Below, piece after piece: positions 23,494 to 36,195 of a DNA stretch of 64,000 bases (positions within the stretch are counted from its first letter, which is position 1; every line of letters begins with the position of its first letter). The position numbers and the translations under genes are program-made. A model generated the notes under the pieces. It was not told where the DNA came from. It did not search any database and saw nothing but the letters and a program-made list of their open reading frames with translations. This stretch comes from Dryococelus australis (lineage: Eukaryota > Arthropoda > Insecta > Phasmatodea > Phasmatidae): positions 7,544,709 through 7,608,708 of the forward strand of contig CM057003.1 in the NCBI GenBank assembly GCA_029891345.1. The letters are read 5' to 3'.

Positions 23494-24856
23494 ACATGTT
23501 GCCGCGTGGAAAGGGTTGTTTTATATGTTAAAATGAAGTTCCGCATGTAATATCAGAAACACGAATGTATTAACGGAGATACAGCCCCTCACACCGTTTT
23601 CGTATTCATAACGAAATTAGTTCGGGGGTTAATTGCTATCCGGTAGGGGAGAGCAAGGTAGATGCTCGGAAACGCACTGTAAATCAGCTTGAAAAATGTT
23701 TAACCACGTGGAAGCTGAACCTCCTGCATCTTTGCCGCGGAATCCGCTAGCTGGAGCGATAGGAATGCCAGGGATTTGCGATTGCTCCCTTCTTTTGTTA
23801 CGCACGTAAAATATTTCTGCGAGAAAAAAAAAGCTGACTTTGTATCTTAGAGTCGCGTTAAAGCTGTAAAAAAACATCATTAATAATATTAGACATAATT
23901 ATAATATCCGTGAGATATTTGCATATTAATTATCGAAATTTAATTTTAAATGGTCCACTTTAACTACTATAGAAATCTTAAATTAGAATATTATACAGTT
24001 CATATCGTGCACGATCCTTTTATATGATTACCCGTACGGTTAATATTATAAAATAAAAAAGTAAATAATTCATACATGAAATGTCAACGTATGCTTAAAA
24101 AAATCCTCCCTTAACAAGATACTAGAAAGTGTTACAGAAGGCCTTTGGACGTAGTATTTGAGTAATGATGTCAAGTATACGAACATAGCGATTATTCCTT
24201 AAATCTTTATCGAGAAAATACCGAAATATGTTTTTTTTTTTTTTTTTTTTTTATAAATCTACGTGTATAAATTGGCAGATATACACAGCTACTCAATAAA
24301 GTACCAGTTACGAGGATTGAAATTGGGTTTGAAAATTATTGCGAAATAATTAGAATATATTAATGAGAAATTGTAGATGTTATTTGCCCGTGTTACGTGG
24401 AGATGGGATATTTTTTGATACATTTTTTTTTTAACTCTACTGGTGTGATGAAGTCGTAATTTTTCGGGGGAATGGAACTATTTGCCCTGTTACAGTAATA
24501 AGGAATATTTGGCGTGATAGCATTTAGCAAACTTGTGTGTCCGAGACGTAGTAAGGACGCTCGGGCGTACACATCGGGCGTTTTATCGCCTCTACGCGCA
24601 AGACACCAGCACAGCCGTAGTGTTAACTTCGTCTCCATTGATACTTTGGTCGGTGAGCCTCTCATCTCGTCGTGTAGGTACTTACAAAGATGAGGTCGTG
24701 CTACGAATCTTCATGCTGCTTCAGAAATAGTGCTCCGAAGACATCACTCCTATGGCTTCCGACTACCTGGACCCTTTTTTCCCCCGCGTTATTGACCGAG
24801 ACGCGCACAGACGATACGGACGACAATGCCACGCGCGCCAAGTGCGCCATCGCCTC
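23494..24856. other. Unassigned
   Basis: No gene recognised. Poly(T) of about 22 at 24231-24252. GC rises from 24540 to 24850 without a recognisable frame. Confidence 0.3.
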
Positions 24857-24858
24857 TA

Positions 24859-25286
24859 AAGGCTGTTCTCGATGAAGTGAGCACGTTTGAAATGAACCTC
24901 AGAAGAAAATCACTTCCCCCTGCTTGCATATATTTTAACGGGTTCAGTGAGTAACATGAACCCAGTAAAGTTGGCAACGATGGGTGGAAAGTAGTCCCAA
25001 ATCTTAACGTCGAATAAAAAAAATGCCAGAAAGCAGTTTGTGATAACTTAAATTGTGTCTTCGCTTTCTGTATTTTTTTAATGCATCGACGTGTAAAAAT
25101 TAACACATTTGTATAATGTTAACTTTTCTAATAATTTCAAAGTTTCACTTGACCACCGACGCATGAATAAAGTGATGAGGCCCAGGGCAATGATAATTTG
25201 ACATAAGGCGGAAGAACACACAACGTGCATACAAGTAGATATTTAACAGGGCTTTCAAAAGCGCTCACTTTACCGTGAAATGCCTT
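24859..25286 (+). mobile_element. Family A MITE, full length
   Basis: Ends AAGGCTGTTCTCGATGAAGT and, inverted, AAGGCATTTCACGGTAAAGT, with TA at 24857-24858 and 25287-25288. All internal blocks of the 430-bp form are present: ACTTCCCCCTGC, ACCCAGTAAAGTTGG, AACGTCGAATAAAA, GACGCATGAATAAAGTGATG, CAGGGCTTTCAAAAGC. Non-coding. Confidence 0.9.
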
Positions 25287-25288
25287 TA

Positions 25289-25656
25289 ACTGTAGTCTAT
25301 AGCTCTGAACTGGCGTGCAGTGTTCTAGTCGCATTGGGGGTTCGTATGGGATTTCCAGCTGTGACCGTGTTATTTTATTGGTGGAAAGTCTGTGGGAAGG
25401 TTCAATGCAGGGCCCTTGAGTAGTTTTGTATGTATCTGATGTGTGTATTTTGAGCCACAGCGGTTTGTGAAAACCGATTATAGCCGCTTGAGAGCACTCT
25501 TGAAATGGTGTTTTAATGTGCGTAACATTTTGAAAACACTCAACAGACCTCGTATGTAATGTGAGTTCTTTTCGTAGGGCAGTACACTGGACGCACGTTT
25601 AATAGAATCGTAAAAAAACGTATATTTGAAACACACTCCAACGCAGTTCGACCTTC
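25289..25656. other. Unassigned
   Basis: No gene recognised. 25325-25350 weakly resembles the SINE segment at 95-115. Confidence 0.25.
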
Positions 25657-25802
<146 letters not shown>

Positions 25803-26340
25803 TTAGGTGCCGCACCACGGAACGCTTTGCGATTGGAAACGTGTTATTATGATTCAGTAAAAGCGGACAAGCCTAGCGAAGAGCGCGACGCGTCGGTATC
25901 AAGGCCATGCGAAGAATCCAAAACACATAACAGCAATACTATCTTCTTAAACATATCAGCGAAGCGCCAGGGGAGCTCCCCGTCCCGGCGGCACTGGGAC
26001 AATTACGTTACCAGAAACTGTATAATACTTGGCAGACGCTTTGTACGGGGTCTATCAATCTATCTCTCTGTGGACACACGCCGAGATGAAGTCATCAAGA
26101 TGCAGCTTGGAGCACCGCTCGTCGCCTACCGACTAACACTCAGCCTCCGGCGACTGTATCATTCAGGTTAATCATATACTGTTATTGATTAGGACCTCCT
26201 AATATATATCATAGCAGTTCGATTGAATACCTGCTCTGTTTTCATAATTAATTTTAGTTCTTCCCCCATAATAGTAAAAGCCTAACCTGTTCCCTAGTAA
26301 GAAATAGTAAAAATATAACAGTAGGGTCCGCGAAACTATC
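25803..26340. other. Unassigned
   Basis: GC-richer from 25850 to 26165 and open on the plus strand downstream of the CT array, but the protein matches nothing I know. Confidence 0.25.
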
Positions 26341-26369
26341 GCACTGACGGTCCGGTGTTATCGTATCAG

Positions 26370-26475
26370 TTTACACCTCACAAGATTTGTTCGAAATGAC
26401 GGCCAGAGTGACAACGGCACAAGAGATTCTGCCACACTTCTTCAAACATCCCAAACGTGCTGCGACTGTCGTTGA
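26370..26475 (-). pseudogene. Tc1/mariner-type transposase, C-terminal remnant
   Basis: On the minus strand the frame reads GMFEEVWQNLLCRCHSGRHF followed by EQIL and a stop, matching the C-terminus at 21077 but with about six residues lost before GRHF. The 3' flank CACCGGACCGTCA is shared with the copy at 21060. A family A element is inserted at 26476, between this tail and the related repeat at 26900-27075. Dead fragment of a cut-and-paste transposase; no catalytic residues are present. Confidence 0.7.
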
Positions 26476-26477
26476 TA

Positions 26478-26889
26478 AAGGCTTTTCACGATATAATGAG
26501 CACTCTTGAAACCAACCTCAGAAAAAAGTCACTGCCCCTGCCTGCATGTATTTTAACGGACGCACTAGTGACATGCGCCCAGTAAAGTTGGTAATGATGG
26601 AGGGAAAGTAGTTCCATACCTTAACGGCGAATAAAAAGTGTTAAGTTACTATTTAGAATGATTTTAATTATTTATTTCGCCTTGTGTTTTTTTCCTATTG
26701 CACCGAAGTGTAAAAATGAGGCAGATTTGTGAAATTTTCCTTTCGTAACAATTTTACAGTTTCACGTGACCGTCACATGAATAAAGTGATGAGGCTCAAG
26801 GCAACGTTAATTTTATATAATGCGGAAGAATACACATCGTGTATACCAGCAGGGCTTTCAAAAATGCCCATTTTTCAGTAAACAGTTTA
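26478..26889 (+). mobile_element. Family A MITE
   Basis: Left end AAGGCTTTTCACGATATAAT after TA (26476-26477). Right end inverted TAAACTGTTTACTG, then TA (26890-26891). Internal blocks CACTGCCCCTGCCTGCATGT, GCGCCCAGTAAAGTTGG and GGCGAATAAAAAGTG agree with the family. Confidence 0.87.
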
Positions 26890-26899
26890 TACACACACG

Positions 26900-27075
26900 T
26901 ACTGTGGCTGTGTAAGTACGAAAGAGCCTCATCGTGATTGATAGCTGAACAACATACACATTATGGCTCGCCGACATGTTTACGCCAATATCCTCTTGAA
27001 CGGACTTCGTGAACCACACGTTCCCAATGCCAATATTTTCCGTGCTACGGTCGCTGTTCCCAGTTTCACGCACCT
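26900..27075 (-). repeat. Repeat fragment paired with 22840-23000
   Basis: Shares GTAGCACGGAAAAT, CAAGAGGATATTGGC and GTAAACATGTCGGC with the other fragment. It lies upstream, on the same strand, of the transposase tail at 26370. Confidence 0.45.
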
Positions 27076-29090
27076 TAAGATTTTACGGGAACTCTCCATA
27101 TCTTACGATTTTTATCTCGACGGATTCCAAATTCATGCAATAGCGGCGGCCGGGCTCTTGGCCTCTTTGAAAAGTGTCACTTATATGTCGTATTTCTACG
27201 ATAATTCAAGGTGTGGCTACAAAATCGGGAAATATGGGGAAAAGTCATGAATGTTCTCGAGTGTCGGGAAAACATTGAAAATGCCAGGAATTTTTCTGCG
27301 AGTCGGGAACGTGCATGTGCGAGAGATTTTTTCATGCGCGCGCAACAGCTGTTGAGATTCACTCTTAGTACTCTTATTTTATCTTGTTTTTAACAAAATA
27401 AAATTTTTGGTTGGTTTTTATGTTCCTACGGTCCATTATTATGGTGACACTGGTGTCAGTAACGGTCAAAAACGTACATAAGTTAATTCCGCAAGAAGAG
27501 AAAAATGGTTGCCTTGAAGTGTGTTTGGGCGGCGGGCGTAGCACATCGAATCAATATCTTACCCAGCATGCATCCTGTCATATGACAACTGAACGCGGCA
27601 CACGCTGACTGCGGCTAGACCTATGCCAATGTTGTTTGTTGTTTATATACTACAATTACGTTTCAGTGTTTGAAAGTAATTAATATTGTGTCTTCACGCG
27701 AGTAATTTGTGTTAAATAGTGGAAAATATTTTAAGTTCATACGACATTATTTGTGGTTTTTTTTATAATTACGTGGCACAAAAAGTCCATTGATGTGAAC
27801 TGTTTTCTTTGTGGTCATGAAGAGTTAGATGTTGAAAACATTTTAACGTAATACCTACCATAATTTACATAGATTGCAGCAGGGTTATGTAAACTTTGCC
27901 AGTGTGTTTGTACATCAACTGCACATATTTATTTTGTTGTATGAGAGTCGAGCATTTCATGCGATGCCGTCGGAGTGGCGCGAAGACAACGTATTATAAA
28001 GTTGATCGGTGTTGTTTTGGATTTTGCTGCTGTAAAGTATGGGAGTGAGCTTTCATTCTGATTATACAAAACAAAGTAAATATGATTTTGGCAAGTCAAT
28101 TTCACGTCTTATTTCTAGGTTAGTGTGGCCAATGCAGCACGTTTCTCCAGTGTGTATTTGTAAACTGTTTGCCTTGATGTTTCACCGGCTTGCTTCTCTC
28201 GCAAAAATAATCATATAATTTTTATGTGAAATTACCGCTTCCTGTATTTTAGGTGTCATATGTATCTGTTACCAGTGGTAATACAATAAATTAAAAATAT
28301 CGGAAAACACTCGCACGAAGTTGTGCCGTTATATTCATGTACCCATGTAGTAACAAAACAACAGTGTGTGCGCCAACATGTTAAATAACACGGCGCGGAG
28401 TTTGTGAGTTGTGGATAAACGAGGGTATTTTAGGAGTATTTGAAGTGCGAAGAAACGTTTTTATAGTGATTTGCCTGAAATACGTCGGCTTTAGTATGTC
28501 TTAATAGTCTGGTGCACATACACAATAGCTGTAAGATGTGTGAAAAACATAAAACTATACGTCCAAGTATTCAGTTAAACATATTCTGAGCGGTTTCCTT
28601 TCATTCTGAAATCGGAGAAAGGTGAAAAGTATGCGTTTTGTAGTGTATGTCGCTGTGACACAGCTCTTTCTCATGATTGGAGAAGTGACGTTAAAATTAT
28701 GTTACAAGTGCATAAAAAAAATTTTTTGAACGATTGCCAGAATTTTTGTGATCATATGCTAAATTTTGTAACTCACGCAATTTGCGGAAAGTGTTTGCAA
28801 TATTTGGTAAGTAGGCGTAGCTGAATTGAAAAAAAAAAGTAGTATATATGTGCCATACTACATGTAATATTATTGTGTTCTCAGTTGATACATGAAGCTC
28901 AGAAGTATGTGTTGTTGCATCTAGAAATTATTATTATGTTGATCTATTATCAACATGCAAATAAATAATTTCGCATGTTCATAACAATACCGGTAACAGC
29001 CGATGAACAAGAAAAAATTAATATAAGATGCCGCTACCCGATTACGCACTATTTTAAGCATTCTTCAATCTTCTTGATTTCAATCTTGAC
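27076..29090. other. Unassigned
   Basis: No gene recognised. 27215-27310 contains several variants of CGGGAAAA in tandem-like spacing. The rest is AT-rich DNA. Confidence 0.3.
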
Positions 29091-29094
29091 AAGT

Positions 29095-29205
29095 TGGCAG
29101 GTCTGCATGTGCGACCGTCTGGGTGATCCTTCCGGGAATCGAACGCAGTTTCATCTTGTCGGGAGACGAGAAGTGTGGACACCGCACTATCTCGGTATCC
29201 ATCGA
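29095..29205 (-). mobile_element. Degenerate SINE head
   Basis: On the minus strand, GATACCGAGATAGTGCGGTG is followed by B-box-like GTTCGATTCCCGG and GATCACCC. It lies only 28 bases left of the 77-bp satellite. Confidence 0.6.
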
Positions 29206-29232
29206 AAATGTCATAATTGCACATTAGAGGCG

Positions 29233-31088
29233 AAGGAAACTAACTAGCATTCGGACGTGAAAAGTGCCCTAAGGTAATATCTAGTAAACAATAGGTCTCG
29301 TCCGACAGTAAGGAAACTAACTAGCATTCGGACGTGAAAAGTGCCCTAAGGTAATATCTAGTAAACAATAGGTCTCGTCCGACAGTAAGGAAACTAACTA
29401 GCATTCGGACGTGAAAAGTGCCCTAAGGTAATATCTAGTAAACAATAGGTCTCGTCCGACAGTAAGGAAACTAACTAGCATTCGGACGTGAAAAGTGCCC
29501 TAAGGTAATATCTAGTAAACAATAGGTCTCGTCCGACAGTAAGGAAACTAACTAGCATTCGGACGTGAAAAGTGCCCTAAGGTAATATCTAGTAAACAAT
29601 AGGTCTCGTCCGACAGTAAGGAAACTAACTAGCATTCGGACGTGAAAAGTGCCCTAAGGTAATATCTAGTAAACAATAGGTCTCGTCCGACAGTAAGGAA
29701 ACTAACTAGCATTCGGACGTGAAAAGTGCCCTAAGGTAATATCTAGTAAACAATAGGTCTCGTCCGACAGTAAGGAAACTAACTAGCATTCGGACGTGAA
29801 AAGTGCCCTAAGGTAATATCTAGTAAACAATAGGTCTCGTCCGACAGTAAGGAAACTAACTAGCATTCGGACGTGAAAAGTGCCCTAAGGTAATATCTAG
29901 TAAACAATAGGTCTCGTCCGACAGTAAGGAAACTAACTAGCATTCGGACGTGAAAAGTGCCCTAAGGTAATATCTAGTAAACAATAGGTCTCGTCCGACA
30001 GTAAGGAAACTAACTAGCATTCGGACGTGAAAAGTGCCCTAAGGTAATATCTAGTAAACAATAGGTCTCGTCCGACAGTAAGGAAACTAACTAGCATTCG
30101 GACGTGAAAAGTGCCCTAAGGTAATATCTAGTAAACAATAGGTCTCGTCCGACAGTAAGGAAACTAACTAGCATTCGGACGTGAAAAGTGCCCTAAGGTA
30201 ATATCTAGTAAACAATAGGTCTCGTCCGACAGTAAGGAAACTAACTAGCATTCGGACGTGAAAAGTGCCCTAAGGTAATATCTAGTAAACAATAGGTCTC
30301 GTCCGACAGTAAGGAAACTAACTAGCATTCGGACGTGAAAAGTGCCCTAAGGTAATATCTAGTAAACAATAGGTCTCGTCCGACAGTAAGGAAACTAACT
30401 AGCATTCGGACGTGAAAAGTGCCCTAAGGTAATATCTAGTAAACAATAGGTCTCGTCCGACAGTAAGGAAACTAACTAGCATTCGGACGTGAAAAGTGCC
30501 CTAAGGTAATATCTAGTAAACAATAGGTCTCGTCCGACAGTAAGGAAACTAACTAGCATTCGGACGTGAAAAGTGCCCTAAGGTAATATCTAGTAAACAA
30601 TAGGTCTCGTCCGACAGTAAGGAAACTAACTAGCATTCGGACGTGAAAAGTGCCCTAAGGTAATATCTAGTAAACAATAGGTCTCGTCCGACAGTAAGGA
30701 AACTAACTAGCATTCGGACGTGAAAAGTGCCCTAAGGTAATATCTAGTAAACAATAGGTCTCGTCCGACAGTAAGGAAACTAACTAGCATTCGGACGTGA
30801 AAAGTGCCCTAAGGTAATATCTAGTAAACAATAGGTCTCGTCCGACAGTAAGGAAACTAACTAGCATTCGGACGTGAAAAGTGCCCTAAGGTAATATCTA
30901 GTAAACAATAGGTCTCGTCCGACAGTAAGGAAACTAACTAGCATTCGGACGTGAAAAGTGCCCTAAGGTAATATCTAGTAAACAATAGGTCTCGTCCGAC
31001 AGTAAGGAAACTAACTAGCATTCGGACGTGAAAAGTGCCCTAAGGTAATATCTAGTAAACAATAGGTCTCGTCCGACAGTAAGGAAAC
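29233..31088. repeat. 77-bp satellite, ~24 copies
   Basis: The unit starts AAGGAAACTAACTAGCATTC and ends CGTCCGACAGT. The period is exactly 77 throughout, and I noticed no substitutions between units by eye. Each unit carries TCGGACG and its complement CGTCCGA near opposite ends, so single strands could fold. Non-coding (77 is not a multiple of three). The homogeneity points to recent expansion or strong homogenisation. Confidence 0.97.
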
Positions 31089-33454
31089 ATTGTGACAGCG
31101 ACGGATAACGGCATAAACAAGCATCGATGTATTCTGTTTCCTCAGAATTCTAAGTGGTGACTGTAGGGTTTTAATACAGGAATATTTTCAGAAAGGGTAC
31201 AGCATTGTCGCTATAGTTTAAAACTTTGTGATATAACCAAAGTCATTATTTATTCTTTATACTGATTTCAGTCATAAAACAGTCGTAGTCTGGGGCTACG
31301 TATCAATATAATTATTCTTTTCCAGATTTGCTTTGCTTCTCTTGTCAAATTTTTATGGGATACTTGGAGATAAATAAAAGTGTATAGTTTTGTTTGATTT
31401 GTAATAACTTATATTCACGTTATTTGAACTTTATAAAGGGCGGCAATCCTTAATACAAAAATAAATTAAAATTTTCAAGACCACTGGTGTTTCAACTGTG
31501 CCAAAAATTTCCACGTGTTAGCTTGATAATACACGTTTCTAGTACTCAGTTCGAAAGAAAACTAAAATAATTTGGAAACACTTACGAAAAATATCTGATG
31601 ATAGCCCACGTTTAAACTGTCTTGAGTAAATCTTCCTCTACTAATGCACAACAAATTACAACTTAACGACATATTTTTTTTATCAACAACATCCAGTGTC
31701 TATGACAACGTGAATTAAGCCATAGAGTAGCTATTTATTTCAAGGCTTAAGTAATGAAATACAATATATTTCCTAACGAGGCTGTAGATTGACGATGCCT
31801 TCCCCTGAGGGGTCGAGTTCCCCTGCAAAGCTTCTCCCCTGGATTCTTGAGGACATCGTACTGCAAGTCTGCAATGACGACAGATCCCGATACGTATCAA
31901 GGGATGAGCAGAGATGCGTTGACAGGCCGCTGGAGAAGATGGTGCCCTCAACTGGATGACACCAATCCTTCTTGAACCAGGCTCCGTGGACGTGAGATGA
32001 CGGATGTCACATTGTCGCCTCCTTCGCCCACGTTGAAGATCATGAAAGCATGAAATGCACTGCAATAGTTCGTAAAAAGCCTCGTTCTTGTTTTATTGGA
32101 AATATAGATTTATCATAGTCGAATACTCGTGCGATCCACATGCAAGGGCAACCCTGACATTGAAAACAGTATTTAAGCTGGAAAATACAGATGTGACCCT
32201 TACATAAGGGTAGCCATTCTACATTTACACCCCCCCCTCTCCTCCTCAAACATTTTTTACAACTGAAGGCGTTTCAGGTCCTTACAAGATATCATTATTG
32301 AAATAAATGAATATAATTCCACCGATTAACCCTCGGAAAATACATTAATGGAAAGTGAATCCATGGCCAGGGCGGGTTGTATTTGAATAAAAACTGTGGA
32401 GTACAGTACAATGATAAACAATGGTGTGTGTTGTTTAGTGTCTCGGAAATGAATGGTCGGCTAAAGTACACGTCATTAAAGAATAAGTAAATGGTTGTTC
32501 GAACGTTACTTTAATTAGACGTTTGTCTATATAACTGTATAGACTTTCAGTACAAACAGTAATATTTAAGTAACGTGATTATTATAAACAATGTGTGTTT
32601 GTGTGCAATAGTATGAGTAATAGCTCGAGGATAGCTCTTTAGGCCTACGCCGAGGTTCAATTATTGTTTCATGCACGTTACACAAAGACGATTTTTGCAG
32701 TATTTTATGTTTAAACGAAACAGATATAATTGATATTAAACAAATTTACTTTAAGTACTTCAACTTTATCATTAACCAGTTTCGACAATCGATTTAAAAC
32801 ATTATATATGCAGTATTATATATAAATATATATGCCCTATATATAGCAAAACAGCAAGATTAATTATAAATATTGTAAGGTAACAAAACCTTCTCCATTA
32901 GGTACCCATTATGGCATGGTTACTACCCAAAGAACAATTAATAAATAACACATTTATTTTAGGCCTATATATTTAGCTAATGTTTCATTAGGCAGTATTT
33001 CTGAACTCTGTTCTTTCCTTTTTTGCTACAGAGTAGATTCAACGAAAATGATGAAATGTCCTAAAACCAATTCACATATTCTTCGAATATATCGTTAAAT
33101 ATATATTAACATCGTTCTTAACTTGTTTACAAATGCAACACATTGGAATAAATTAAATATTTGTATTCAGTGCTGCTCGTTCCAAAACAATGTCACGCAG
33201 CGATTGCGTTGCATGTCGCCAGTGACGTCACATAGAGCTTGTAAGGCCTTGTAGTCTCAGTGGTAACGACTACATGTTGGCCGAGGAGCTGATAATTAGT
33301 CGACATACAGCCCCGCCTACGGTCGAAACACACACCTTAAGTACAGCTAAACTCCCGCATGCGGACAGATGAATGCTTATAGTGAGCACTCAGCCTCGAG
33401 ATCACTGTCATTTTGTGTTTCATGCTCGTACGATCAAACACTGAGACTGAACGG
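31089..33454. other. Unassigned AT-rich DNA
   Basis: No gene recognised. A minus-strand frame of 116 codons at 31715-32065 has no known domain. 33240-33320 has a weak tRNA-like A-box (AGTCTCAGTGGTAACGACT) without a clear B box. Confidence 0.3.
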
Positions 33455-33617
33455 AGTGTGTAGGTGACGAGATTTGGGCGGCTTGTAACATCCCCGAGGA
33501 AACCCCGCCGACCAGAGGCAGCGTCCGGCACGATTCCCACTTGCGGAAATACGGGGACGACCCCGGTTAACCTTGGTGGGAGGCGAGCAGTCTAACCATC
33601 ACACAGCCGCAGCCTCA
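33455..33617 (-). mobile_element. tRNA-type SINE, internally deleted
   Basis: Minus strand: head GAGGCTGCGGCTGTGTGATG and GACTGCTCGCCTCCCACC, body GGAATCGTGCCGGACGCTGC, then a jump from the CTCGGGGAT block to the 3' block ACAAGCCGCCCAAATCTCGT. About 90 bases of the body are missing. Confidence 0.82.
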
Positions 33618-33667
33618 AGACCGCAGGAGAAGGACACGCTGCAGACAAAAGTGGTCCCGAAAAATTT

Positions 33668-33745
33668 AAACTAGATTTCGTGATCCGCGTCGAATTCTCA
33701 TCGGCGCAATTTGAACGGGAAATTTAACTTCCATATTTATTGTTT
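33668..33745 (+). repeat. Short dispersed repeat, copy 2
   Basis: Partner of 10617-10690: AGATTTCGTGATCCGCGTCG, ATCGGCG, GGGAAATTTAACTT, ATATTTATT. Family unknown. Confidence 0.45.
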
Positions 33746-34295
33746 TTTTCTTATCGTCCCAATTGTTCGAGCGGTCTGGCGGTGGCAGTCAGGTAGGGTT
33801 ACGCGACCCGAAAATGAGAGGACGTGAACTCTTGTGGCCAGGCCCATGATGTAGGGGGAGGGGAAATTGAGTATATTATTAAACCGTAATGAAATTGTCA
33901 GTGGCAGTGGATAATATCCCCCCCTCCCCATAATCTCGCCACCCCTTTTCGACTCGTTTCACTCCCCTCCCGGCTGCGGATATCCGTGGAAATCCTGGGC
34001 TACACACCCAACCCTCCCCATTTCAGCCGGCCTTTTCCATTAGCAACCCCCTCCTCCCCCCGAAAACCATTCGCTCACTTTCCAACGGCGCGTACGGCCG
34101 ACACCGTGACCATAAATTACAGGAAGGGAGGATTGGGGGAAAAGGGGGGGGGGGGGTATTCGCGTTTAATTCGCGATGGCACTGGTGGATCTTATCCGTC
34201 GCGTTTACTGCCAGATAAAAACTGCGTGCCGGGATAAAATTTATCAAATAAAATGATTGGATGGCAGTATACTCTCTGCTTGGTTTCCGTAGCCT
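33746..34295. other. Unassigned, GC-rich
   Basis: C/G-rich stretch with a G11-12 run near 34145. Overlapping short frames but no recognisable protein. Confidence 0.25.
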
Positions 34296-34310
34296 TTTCC
34301 ATTCAGGCTC

Positions 34311-34554
34311 AGGGGCCGCGGTGGTGTAGGGGTTAGGCTACTCGCCTTCCACTTAAGCGAACCAGGTTCGATTCCCGGCGGCGTCGCTCTCGGATTTTCG
34401 CATGCGGGGGCATCGCGCCGGAAGATGCCGCTGGCCGGCGGGTTTTCTCGGGGATCCACCGTTCTCCGCGCCCTTGATTTCCTGCGCCGCTCCATACTCG
34501 CCTCACTTCACCCTCGTCGGCTCTCAAGACCTCGATATCAACAGCCGCCAAATA
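34311..34554 (+). mobile_element. tRNA-type SINE, reference copy
   Basis: Head GGGGCCGCGGTGGTGTAGGG with an A box, B box GGTTCGATTCCC, body GATGCCGCTGGCCGGCGGGT, CTCGGGGATCCACCG and CTCCATACTCGCCTCACTTC, and 3' block CTCTCAAGACCTCGATATCA. Direct repeats TTTCCATTCA at 34296-34305 and 34555-34564, with similar bases following, look like the target duplication. This copy is used here to define the family found also at 2100, 33455, 51240, 55755 and 57938. Confidence 0.92.
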
Positions 34555-34630
34555 TTTCCATTCACTCACGCCCCGAAATACATATTCGAAAAGTATCTGC
34601 TCCAATGTGTAACAGTCAGACTGATTGGCA

Positions 34631-34862
34631 TGTTCCCAGTAAGTTAGCAAATATGTAGTATGTAGTAAAATGCGTTCCATGTCTTAACGACGTATTGAAA
34701 GTGATACTTATAAATCTGGGTACAGGGAAATATAACTAATAATATCTATCTGATTTATTCACGTAATATTTAATCTTTCCTAAAATTTAACTTTTTACTT
34801 GACTGACGCATTAATTAAGTGAACGGTTCCGCGGTAATGTTAATAGAAAATTAGTATCTTGC
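34631..34862 (+). mobile_element. Family A interior, ends lost
   Basis: Lies just after the SINE. Blocks in family order: CCCAGTAAGTTAGC, GTAAAATGCGTTCCAT, CTTAACGACGTATTGAAAGT, ACTTGACTGACGCATTAAT, GTAATGTTAAT. Both terminal repeats are missing. Confidence 0.65.
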
Positions 34863-34872
34863 AATGACGTGG

Positions 34873-34896
34873 GGAAAAAAAAAAAAAAAAAAAAAA
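34873..34896. repeat. Poly(A) run
   Basis: About 23 A residues. Possibly a retroposon tail or simple slippage. Confidence 0.7.
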
Positions 34897-35424
34897 GGGA
34901 ATCGGAGGAATTTGTAGCATTACAACTGTGTCATACACTATTTGTATGTCCCGGCAGTTTAAAAATTCTTCAATGAAAGTATGAGGTTGGCTGGCGCGAG
35001 GACAAGATGATCTCAAGACTTACTAGTTTATTGCGAAGGAAAAACGGAACAGCTTACTTACAAGAACTGCCACGAGTGGCAAAAGTGATCGCAACGAATG
35101 TAAAATACGCATCATTTCTGTCCGTCCAATTTTATGCACTAATGAAGGCCTTCAGATTAAAAAGTATCCTAATCATATGTGACCCTCAGCGTCAATAAAC
35201 GAAAACGAACACTAAATAACTGCCACCAGGACATAATAAAACAATTATCACACCGTTGCTGCCAAGGCATGTATGTCAGTGCGCCCTGACACTAGGAACA
35301 ATTTAACACATAGACACTGCTCTTGAGTGTAGTAAAAACTTACAATCCTAAACGAAGGATAATCATCTGTTATAAACATGGTCCCAAAGGCGGAAGGAAC
35401 CAAGATGCTGTGGTGTTTCTTCTG

Positions 35425-36147
35425 CACTGAGATAAAAGGGTTTTGTTGTCTCAAACGAAGTTTGTTCAGCGCCACCAAATTAATTGTATGTATAGCTGCA
35501 ATAAAATATTTTGCTGTTGAAACCAAATAATTTTGTTGTTCTTATTTGGCGGCCCCAAGGAAGATTTGTTTGGTGCAACTAAACATATTTTTGGCTCTAA
35601 GTACGTTAAACAGTTTTGGATAATATAGAAAAACCTTCTCGTTGGAAGGAGATTCGAACCTATGTATCAGCACCACCCGAGCGGGACGCCTTGGCAATCT
35701 TGACTACAGTAGTCACTGGCGAAGTTGGAATGTTTTTAAATATATGGATTTCAAATACTGGACAACGTGCGCAAATAAATATTTCAATTTTTACATCTTT
35801 ACATTTCAGTTTCGTGTTGAACATTGTTATATTTGGATGTCTATGACATAATTAATCAGTAATAAATGCACTTGCAAACACTGTTACAGTGATTATAATT
35901 GTCACAAAATACACGAACATATTCCGGAGCTATATTTTCGAACGAAGGCAGTCAAATGAGTGGCCCCACAAATATATGCAGTTGATTAAGCAAATGTTCG
36001 CTGACAGTTCAACATCTTTTGGCTTAAGAGTGGGATGGACCACAGCATTTTCTTTTGTCAAATAGTTGTGTTTGCGCGAATACGCGTACTCGGTAAATAA
36101 ATACTACTTTTTGTCAGAAAAGATAATAATTAAAAAAAACTATGCCC

Positions 36148-36195
<48 letters not shown>

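Noticed and set aside
29233-31088. CRISPR-like array
   Set aside because: Units are contiguous 77-bp repeats with no unique spacers, in a eukaryotic repeat context. It is a satellite.
33240-33330. Another tRNA-type SINE
   Set aside because: Only an A-box-like word. No B box or body block is visible.
34311-34400. Functional tRNA gene
   Set aside because: Has A and B boxes but no acceptor-stem complement. The sequence continues into a SINE body repeated elsewhere in the window.
35640-35720. Functional tRNA gene on the minus strand
   Set aside because: Only box-like words within a MITE. No cloverleaf with paired acceptor ends.
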